In this document: in pieces, positions 58,073 through 64,000 of the stretch
Numbering within the stretch: the stretch's first letter is position 1
Layout: each line of letters begins with the position of its first letter
NCBI GenBank assembly: GCA_028820635.1
Contig: JAPPIG010000019.1
Coordinates: 1 to 64,000 of the forward strand
Origin: Candidatus Poribacteria bacterium
GTDB lineage: Bacteria; Poribacteria; WGA-4E; WGA-3G
Length of the DNA stretch: 64,000 nt
Reading direction: 5' to 3'
Notes under the pieces: generated by a model
The model's database searches: none
The model's input: the letters and a program-made list of their open reading frames with translations, nothing else
What the model was told of the DNA's origin: nothing
Made by a program: the position numbers and the translations under genes

Positions 58073-58844
58073 AGCAATAACACAACGGCGCAGCTATCGT
58101 GGTGAATTTCAGAACCGTCCAATAGACGAAGCAGACCTGAATCAGTTAATTGAGGCGGCACGATGGACACCTTCCCCTTTCAACGTTCAACCGTGGGAGT
58201 TAGTTATTATTCAAGAGTCTGAGGGAAAGGAGGTACTTGCCAATATAACTCAACAAGCGATTATAGAACAGTTTAAAGATTCCAAGTTTTTAGACGACAA
58301 TAGTCGATGGATGTGTCTAAACGAAACAGAATGGCAAGACCGTGGTGATGGCGTGTTGCTCTCTGATCATGTTACCCTGCCGAAGTTGCTTCAAAATTGT
58401 CCTGAGAAACTAACAGGGAGCATATTGAAGGGACTATTGAAAAATGCGAAGTCATTGACGATTATGGGGCACTTAGGTGCAGGTAAAATGCCTGCAAAGG
58501 AGATTGCTACACAAGTGCGCGAAGCACCATTGCTAATATTGATAACGATGAACACTAAAAGGAATCCGCCGGGTGAAGGGGCAACCCGATGGATGTGGCT
58601 GAGTATGGGGATGTTGATACAAAACATGCTTCTTGCTGCGACATCGCTTGACATCGGCGTGCAATTTGTCAGTGCCCCTTTAGAAAGTGAAACGGATCGC
58701 GAGAATATCTGCCACCTCTTCAATATCCCTGATTATCATGAAGTGATGACGTTGTTAAGGATGGGATATATAGATTCGGAAGATGGGAGTTCTGTCAGGT
58801 TAAAACCTACGGAATTTGTCCATTATGGAAAGATTTCGAATTAG
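58059..58844 (+). CDS. Nitroreductase-family flavoprotein
   Basis: A 261-residue FMN-dependent oxidoreductase. AITQRRSYRGEFQNRPIDEA and AARWTPSPFNVQPWELVII form the FMN-binding N-terminal part; WLSMGMLIQNMLLAATSLDI and VMTLLRMGY are the matching C-terminal blocks. About 60 extra residues (about 75-135) separate the two. Members reduce nitro groups, quinones or enones or remodel flavins; the substrate is unknown. It overlaps the kinase gene by 14 bases, so both are probably on one transcript. Confidence 0.9.
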   Translation: MNIFEAITQRRSYRGEFQNRPIDEADLNQLIEAARWTPSPFNVQPWELVIIQESEGKEVLANITQQAIIEQFKDSKFLDDNSRWMCLNETEWQDRGDGVLLSDHVTLPKLLQNCPEKLTGSILKGLLKNAKSLTIMGHLGAGKMPAKEIATQVREAPLLILITMNTKRNPPGEGATRWMWLSMGMLIQNMLLAATSLDIGVQFVSAPLESETDRENICHLFNIPDYHEVMTLLRMGYIDSEDGSSVRLKPTEFVHYGKISN

Positions 58845-58931
58845 GAACTACTCTTGTAGGTGGACTTTGTAAGTCTGATTTTTAAGATACAACATTCAGA
58901 AAACCGAATATATCTATTTCAGAAAAAACTA

Positions 58932-59948
58932 TCATACACCATTTGCACTCAACTCTTCATTATATGCAAACAGAGCAGGTGTCCCACCAGTATGCAGGAA
59001 AATGATGGTATCGCTTGAGTCAAATCTACCTTGCTGGATATGGTCAATCAAACATGCCATTGCCTTTGCAGTGTAAACGGGATCGAGAATAATCCCTTCT
59101 GTGCTTGCTACCAATTTGAGGGCGGAGATACATTCTGGAGTGAGGTATCCATAAGCTTTCCCAATGTAATCATCGGTATTTTGAATGTCTGAATCTTTGA
59201 TTTGAGTATCAAGATTTAAGATAGAAGCCGCGAGATTTGCTGCATCACGTATCCGATCAATCTTTCCTTCCCAGTGTATCGGCGCGCAGGCATAAGGTTT
59301 TAGTTTCATTCCAAGTGCTTTGGTACCAAGCACCAAACCTCCCTGAGTTCCGCCTACCGAAGCAGTGTAAATCCAATCAGCATCAATTCCAATTTGTTTT
59401 TGCTGTTCGTGAATTTCTGCAATACACCATGTAAATGCAACTGCTGCGAGTCCTGTAGAGCGAGGCGAGGCAATAACATAAGGTTTTAAACCTTGTGTTT
59501 TCAATTTCTCAGCGAGTTCAAATTTGAATTCCTCTAATTCTGGTCCAAATGGAACATCAACGACTTCAACATCCGCACCCGCTAAATGGTCTAACAAAAG
59601 ATTACCTTGCACGATGCTTTTATGATCGCGTGCAAGGCGTAGATAGCAATTTAAGCCAAGCTTGCTGCAAGCTGCGGCAGCCTGCCGGCAATGGTTTGAT
59701 TGCGAAGCAGCTCCCTGAATTATTGTATCCGCCCCCTGGTCTACACCTTCACCAATAGTGAAAGTCAATTGTCTGACCTTGTTTCCACCGAATGCTAACC
59801 CTGAACAATCTTCGCGTTTTATGAAGATGCGTGGGCCGCCGAGTGCTTCAGATAGGCGCGGACATTCTTCTAAAGGGGTAGGGAAATGCCCTATATTGAC
59901 TTGTGGGATATCGGAAATACGTTGAAGAAGATTTTGTCTGGTTATCAC
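58932..59948 (-). CDS. D-cysteine desulfhydrase / ACC deaminase family PLP enzyme
   Basis: A 338-residue fold-type II PLP enzyme. HFPTPLEECPRLSEALGG, IFIKREDCSGLAFGGNKVRQ (with the PLP lysine in GGNK) and ASQSNHCRQAAAACSKLGL are the family blocks. The C-terminal part includes VHTGGTPALFAYNEE in the form FLHTGGTPALFAYNEE. Family members degrade D-cysteine or 1-aminocyclopropane-1-carboxylate; sequence alone does not settle which. The gene begins three bases downstream of the end of the 59952-61565 gene on the same strand. Confidence 0.9.
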   Translation of the reverse strand: MITRQNLLQRISDIPQVNIGHFPTPLEECPRLSEALGGPRIFIKREDCSGLAFGGNKVRQLTFTIGEGVDQGADTIIQGAASQSNHCRQAAAACSKLGLNCYLRLARDHKSIVQGNLLLDHLAGADVEVVDVPFGPELEEFKFELAEKLKTQGLKPYVIASPRSTGLAAVAFTWCIAEIHEQQKQIGIDADWIYTASVGGTQGGLVLGTKALGMKLKPYACAPIHWEGKIDRIRDAANLAASILNLDTQIKDSDIQNTDDYIGKAYGYLTPECISALKLVASTEGIILDPVYTAKAMACLIDHIQQGRFDSSDTIIFLHTGGTPALFAYNEELSANGV

Positions 59949-59951
59949 AGT

Positions 59952-61565
59952 CTACTCCGCTTGAACGACAATTGCGTTTTGGATAACCCGTCTTCCATCT
60001 TTGGATTGCAAACCTGGTGTGACTACTTCAACGATTGTGTCAGACTCAAAATCGCTACTGCGTTTCTCTTTGAGTTCATGAAATTCATCAGAGAATTTCG
60101 TTTTTCCTGGTTCAATCGGCATTAATTCAAAATCAACTAAATCCAGGAACCAGTTTAACCTTGATTGTACAGAGTTTGATGAACTGAACTCAGCAACATT
60201 TGGAAAGAGTTTATCTCGTACAAACTCAACCAAGTACTTTTTGAATGCAGCAATTTTAACTTTGTCGGCATGCTTCTGTTCAAGTTCAGCCAATTTTTCA
60301 GAAAAACGCTGAAGGTAAGTATCACAGTCTTTCTGAATTTCCATCAAATCGTTGTCAGTCGATGCAGTTCTATCAGGAAAGAGTGTTGGTGCTGGTGCCT
60401 CAATACCTCTTGTTTGTTTTAAAGTCTGTTTAAGTTCTGTTTCAATAGACTCAAGAGATTTAGCGAGGGTGTCTTTAGTTGTTTCACTCTTTTTCGAGAC
60501 CTTTTTCCATTCGCTTATCTCATTGACCATTAGATTCAGGAGCAGGACAGCAATTTGCCTTTCGCTCAACGACTCTAAGTCCCAATTATCAAGTGGAATA
60601 CCACATCCGTTATTATAGTCTCTCTCCAATTTTTCCAAATCTGCATGAAATTTGTCGTATAAATGTCGATTTTGCTGTACATAGTATTCCTTTTTCTTAG
60701 GAACATTGAGTCCGATTGTGCCAGCTAATTGTCCAAAGAATCCGTGCTTTTTATTATTAGATTTTGATGTGGAGGCGGCGCGTGGTGGAATAAAAGTTGC
60801 TTGCATCTTAGAAGCACTTTTCGGAAGTGATGGCACTTTGATTCTAAATTGTGGTTCGGTATTAATATTTGTAACATACTGATCTAAATACTGCGTCTTT
60901 CGTTTTGAAGTTGAACTGGATTCTTCAACGGAGTTGGGTTTTGGTGGAATGGTCGCTACTGGAGTATTTGCTTTCGGTGCTGTTTCGCTTGGTATTTTTT
61001 CCTGTTGTCCTATGTGGATTCCATTCCCATTCGGGTTCAAATCTGTGTCTTGTGGTTGCAATGATGCTGGCATTTCCAACTCAGGTGCTTTATCCAACAA
61101 TTTTTCTTCCTGTCCGTGAGTATGATTGCTAACCTCGTTTATTTTGACATCGGTGTTCTGAACCGTTGTTACTGCATCTTCGGTTTGAGAATGCGGAGGT
61201 GCCTGCAGGTCCGAGTCGGATGCCGAACCGTTTGACTGGTTATCCAACAATTGTTGATCTCGAATCAGTTTTAGTTCTTCTAATATTTTTTCAGTATAAG
61301 TGGCAATCGGTTCATGATTGTCAACGTAAAATGCTAACTTGTGTGACTTAATAACCTCTGGGGGCACGATAATATCTTGTGTTTGTCCGGTTAGTTGGAA
61401 GGATGTCCAATTTACGCGCCCACTGATTGGCTGTTGTTGGAACATCACGCGTAACTGCCTACCTTCTTCCGATTTATTCAAAACACTCATGACAATATGG
61501 GGGCCGTTGTAGAAAAAACTAACATCAATACCCCGAAAACTTCCGGTTACACTGTTCGTTGCCAT
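59952..61565 (-). CDS. Large protein of unknown function with beta head and helical tail
   Basis: A 537-residue protein without signal peptide or membrane helix. Residues about 1-100 look like a compact beta domain (GSFRGIDVSFFYNGPHIVMS, RQLRVMFQQQPISGRVNWTS). Residues about 110-280 are low-complexity, rich in Gln, Asn, Ser, Thr and Pro, and probably disordered. Residues about 290-500 are charged and helical, with coiled-coil-like stretches (KDTLAKSLESIETELKQTLK). I recognise no family. I start it at ATG 61565, preceded by AGAAGGAG (plus-strand CTCCTTCT at 61573-61580), rather than 18 codons earlier. The downstream PLP enzyme gene starts three bases after it. Confidence 0.8.
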   Translation of the reverse strand: MATNSVTGSFRGIDVSFFYNGPHIVMSVLNKSEEGRQLRVMFQQQPISGRVNWTSFQLTGQTQDIIVPPEVIKSHKLAFYVDNHEPIATYTEKILEELKLIRDQQLLDNQSNGSASDSDLQAPPHSQTEDAVTTVQNTDVKINEVSNHTHGQEEKLLDKAPELEMPASLQPQDTDLNPNGNGIHIGQQEKIPSETAPKANTPVATIPPKPNSVEESSSTSKRKTQYLDQYVTNINTEPQFRIKVPSLPKSASKMQATFIPPRAASTSKSNNKKHGFFGQLAGTIGLNVPKKKEYYVQQNRHLYDKFHADLEKLERDYNNGCGIPLDNWDLESLSERQIAVLLLNLMVNEISEWKKVSKKSETTKDTLAKSLESIETELKQTLKQTRGIEAPAPTLFPDRTASTDNDLMEIQKDCDTYLQRFSEKLAELEQKHADKVKIAAFKKYLVEFVRDKLFPNVAEFSSSNSVQSRLNWFLDLVDFELMPIEPGKTKFSDEFHELKEKRSSDFESDTIVEVVTPGLQSKDGRRVIQNAIVVQAE

Positions 61566-61957
61566 CCTAAATCTCCTTCTGAAAAGTCTGCTTTCTGTAA
61601 AGAGAAAATGCGTTTCCAACCATTTAATATATAAGATTTAATAGGGGTCCGAACGGATATATTAAGTTGTACTAACCTACCCAGGTTTATGAAATAGAGC
61701 CGCTCGGACATTTAGGAATACAAACGCTATAAGTACACATTTGAAGTTGGCAATTTATGCGATGTATACAATATGGAAAAGAGCGTTTGCATATAATATT
61801 CCATACCTATTTATTCATTTAAACGTTTGCAATTAATTATGGGTTACAGAAACGCTTATTAGAAACAATTCAAAATTCTTGAAGTAGAGAAGATGTAGGT
61901 GGGTAGTTTGCTGTTCATCTCAAAATATATCCTAATGCTTTGTCAATATATTATAGG

Positions 61958-62021
61958 TCGCGATTCGGAGATCGCTCCTACGGTTGAACCGCTTATGGTA
62001 GGAGGGAACTCCGATTCCCGA
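61958..62021. repeat. Partial copy of the GGAACTCCGATTCCCGA hairpin family
   Basis: The arms TCGCGATTCGGAGATCGCTC (from 61958) and TAGGAGGGAACTCCGATTCC (from 61999) are inverted near-matches around an 18-base loop, in the opposite order to copies a-c. No TA-flanked ends were found. It lies 7 bases past the stop of the minus-strand propeller gene and may act as its transcript end. The remaining 61566-61957 shows no gene. Confidence 0.65.
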
Positions 62022-62028
62022 TTACTTT

Positions 62029-64000
62029 TTAATGCTGGACAACCATTTTGCGAGTCGCTGAGAAATCCCCTGCATTAAGCGTATAAAAATAGATACCACT
62101 TGCAACAGGTTCACCCGTTACGTTTCGTCCATTCCAATGGAAAGTATGTTTCCCTGATCGTTGAAATCCAAGTGGTTGATGGGAGATTAAACGACCATTT
62201 GCATCGTGGATTGAAAGAGAAACATGTGTGCCTTTGGCAAGAGAATAGGGAATCCAAGTTTCGGGATTAAACGGATTGGGATAGTTTTGTAAAAGTAGAT
62301 TTGGGATTGACACTGTGGACAGTATTGGTTGATCAGATGTATTATGCTGAAGTTCTTCTACGGCAAGGTTCAAAAGGTTTGTATCAACACGAAAAATGCT
62401 GAGTTGGTATAGGTCGGTTACGTATAGGGCAGAGTCCATGATGGCAAGGTCAGTGGGGGATTGTAATAGTGCATAGCGGGCGCGGCGACGCATCGTACGC
62501 GAATCAACAATTTGAATACTATGGCTATCAAGCAAATAGAGAAAGTTCCCCTGAATTGCTGCAGCGATAGGTAGCTGGGTTTCAACATAGTTGGACAGCG
62601 GCGTAAGTTGCTGCGGGTCTGTTCCATCTAATTTTAATACTCCTTGTTGGCTATCTAAAACATATACAAATTCATCCGCAAGAGCAACATTCGTTGCGGC
62701 TCCTTCTGTGGCAAAGTGAGCAATTGGACGCGGACGCGCTGGTTCAGAAATATCTAATATGTGAACACCACCTTCAAGTGAAGCAAGGAAAGCATGTGAG
62801 GTATTGTATGCAATTCTATATACACTACCTGTGAATTCACGTTTGCTAACGATTTGGCGACGGTTTGGATCACTAATATCAACTACAATGAGTGACCTTG
62901 CACATAGATACGCATAGTCGCCAATTATCGCAATTTCCCAAACTGGATCAGTGGCTGGGATATGTGTGACGGTTTTTCCTGTTCCCAGATCAACAATATC
63001 CATTCCTACATCTGTGCCGACGAAAGCATGCTGCTTTTCAATCTGAACACATAACGCGCCTTGTTCGCCAGAAAACGATCGGATATCCTGCGTTATTCTA
63101 CCGGTGTAAGGTTCAGTTAATTCAGCTATTTTTAAACCTCCAGTCCCGTTTGCAATAGCGATAGTAGGTTTATCACCCGCACTGTCCACATCAAGCCCAT
63201 AGGTGGTACCGCTCGCGTTGTAATGATTTATCCAGACTGGCATATCAGGTTCTGTCACATCAAGCGTTTGTATACCGCCCTTTCCATCTGCAACATAAGC
63301 ATAGGTTGCCTTATCAGCAGCCGAATACCGTAGTTCAACGTCTTCTGCATTTCCAATAGTGGGATGCGATAAAATTAAACGCGGTCTTTGTGGGTTGTTG
63401 ACATTAACGATATGAAGACCTGCTTGTTGATCGGTCAGGTAAAGCAAACCTTCATAGAACTTCATTGCCGAAGTTAATCCCGGTGTGTTTACCCAAGAAA
63501 TCGGTTCTGGGGCTAAAGCGGCACCGATATCCAAAATACGTAAATTATTGGAAAGGAGGAGTGCATATTTTCCGAGCACCTCAAAATCAAAAGCAAGCAA
63601 CGGTACAGTACCCGTAACGGTAAAACCGCCGAGAGGATCCAAAGTTAAAATGTATAATCCTTTTGCATTGTCACTTATATAAACTTTTCCTTCATCGTTT
63701 GTAGAGACTTTAAAAGGTGTTCCCGCAGTTTTAAATGTTCGTCGCGGGTGTGGGTTTTCGTTGTTTAGTACGTCCTGCTGTTTAAAGACCAAAAGTCCCC
63801 GTACTGTATCAAGTGTGTATAGGTTTCCGTTTGCTAAATGGACATCGCGCGCATCTTGAAACCCCCCAAGTGTTTTAACAATACGAGGTGAAGTTAGAGG
63901 ATTAACTTCAATAAGGTGCACACCTGATTTGCCGTCTGCAATATAGGCATTGTCTCCATCAATGGCGATGGCTTGTGCGTTTCCCGGTGTCGCAATTTCA
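62029..64000 (-). CDS. Secreted LVIVD-type beta-propeller protein with C-terminal sorting-like domain (5' end missing)
   Basis: At least 657 residues; the frame is open to the window edge (the segment before 63921 reads IAIDGDNAYIADGKSGVHLI), so the start is outside. The body is a series of about 13 LVIVD-like units (xYAYVADGKGGIQTLDVTEP, ATNVALADEFVYVLDSQQG), a propeller fold common in surface proteins. The last 90 residues (LLQNYPNPFNPETWIPYSLA, GRLISHQPLGFQ, ASGIYFYTLNAGDFSATRKM) match the FlgD-like / T9SS-type A C-terminal domain used for surface anchoring or secretion. It is unrelated in sequence to the WD40 array proteins. Confidence 0.88.
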   Translation of the reverse strand, partial: EIATPGNAQAIAIDGDNAYIADGKSGVHLIEVNPLTSPRIVKTLGGFQDARDVHLANGNLYTLDTVRGLLVFKQQDVLNNENPHPRRTFKTAGTPFKVSTNDEGKVYISDNAKGLYILTLDPLGGFTVTGTVPLLAFDFEVLGKYALLLSNNLRILDIGAALAPEPISWVNTPGLTSAMKFYEGLLYLTDQQAGLHIVNVNNPQRPRLILSHPTIGNAEDVELRYSAADKATYAYVADGKGGIQTLDVTEPDMPVWINHYNASGTTYGLDVDSAGDKPTIAIANGTGGLKIAELTEPYTGRITQDIRSFSGEQGALCVQIEKQHAFVGTDVGMDIVDLGTGKTVTHIPATDPVWEIAIIGDYAYLCARSLIVVDISDPNRRQIVSKREFTGSVYRIAYNTSHAFLASLEGGVHILDISEPARPRPIAHFATEGAATNVALADEFVYVLDSQQGVLKLDGTDPQQLTPLSNYVETQLPIAAAIQGNFLYLLDSHSIQIVDSRTMRRRARYALLQSPTDLAIMDSALYVTDLYQLSIFRVDTNLLNLAVEELQHNTSDQPILSTVSIPNLLLQNYPNPFNPETWIPYSLAKGTHVSLSIHDANGRLISHQPLGFQRSGKHTFHWNGRNVTGEPVASGIYFYTLNAGDFSATRKMVVQH

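Noticed and set aside
1-64000. tRNA, rRNA or transposase genes
   Set aside because: I looked for cloverleaf-like runs, rRNA words and DDE-type transposase proteins and saw none. This was by eye, so a tRNA could have been missed.

Overview
The window reads as a chromosome fragment of an uncultured, moderately AT-rich bacterium. The best guess is Candidatus Poribacteria or a relative. This rests on the type I dockerin pair of the form DVNRDGRVNILDLTFVASHF, a phytanoyl-CoA dioxygenase-like gene, a leucine-rich-repeat lipoprotein, the C-terminal 'QNYPNPFNPET' sorting-type domain, very many WD40 genes, and dense hairpin repeats between genes. The taxonomy is inference from gene content, not from a marker gene.

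Positions 1-10760 hold a tetrapyrrole block: a secreted protein of unknown function, hemB, hemL, a polyprenyl diphosphate synthase, a siroheme-synthase-type dehydrogenase with a degenerate second copy of itself, a CcsA/HemX-like membrane protein, then hemA-hemC-cobA/hemD with ATGA overlaps behind a perfect sigma-70 promoter. Together they carry glutamyl-tRNA to uroporphyrinogen III and precorrin-2. Positions 10783-13313 (minus) hold an Nramp-like transporter without the usual metal-binding motifs and an Ldh-family dehydrogenase. Positions 13666-21771 are a mixed stretch: a putative lipoprotein, an LRR lipoprotein, a PhyH-type dioxygenase, a cohesin/dockerin protein, a Tat-exported aldo/keto reductase, a polysaccharide deacetylase and a PAP2 phosphatase.

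Positions 22195-56894 are the notable part: about 34.7 kb, all on the plus strand, with 14 WD40 proteins and seven ECF sigma factors. Five of the sigma factors are fused in frame to a large WD40 domain, one is fused to a second sigma-2-like domain, and one is plain. Most of the WD40 proteins have about 14 repeats (two seven-bladed propellers). Thirteen of the 14 start the propeller with the same motif, W-x-L-P-x-x-A-x-x-R-[LFI]-G-[KR]-G. The same domain occurs as free cytoplasmic protein, as secreted protein with a signal peptide, fused to a cytoplasmic sigma factor, and fused to a sigma factor through a membrane helix. Every sigma/WD40 junction carries an in-frame Shine-Dalgarno and start codon, so a separate WD40 protein may also be made. 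Three fusion genes share an ECF-type promoter, TGCAACC-N17-CGTC, suggesting autoregulation. I propose this as a paralogous sigma/beta-propeller signalling array.

Positions 57026-64000 hold a PfkB-family sugar kinase, a nitroreductase, a D-cysteine desulfhydrase/ACC-deaminase-like enzyme, a 537-residue protein of unknown function and the 3' part of a secreted LVIVD-type beta-propeller protein that runs off the window.

MITE-like elements are frequent just upstream of genes. One (40662-40828) can be defined exactly, because the paralogous leader at 47556-47596 is an uninterrupted version with a single TA at the insertion point. No rRNA, tRNA, CRISPR array or transposase gene was seen.
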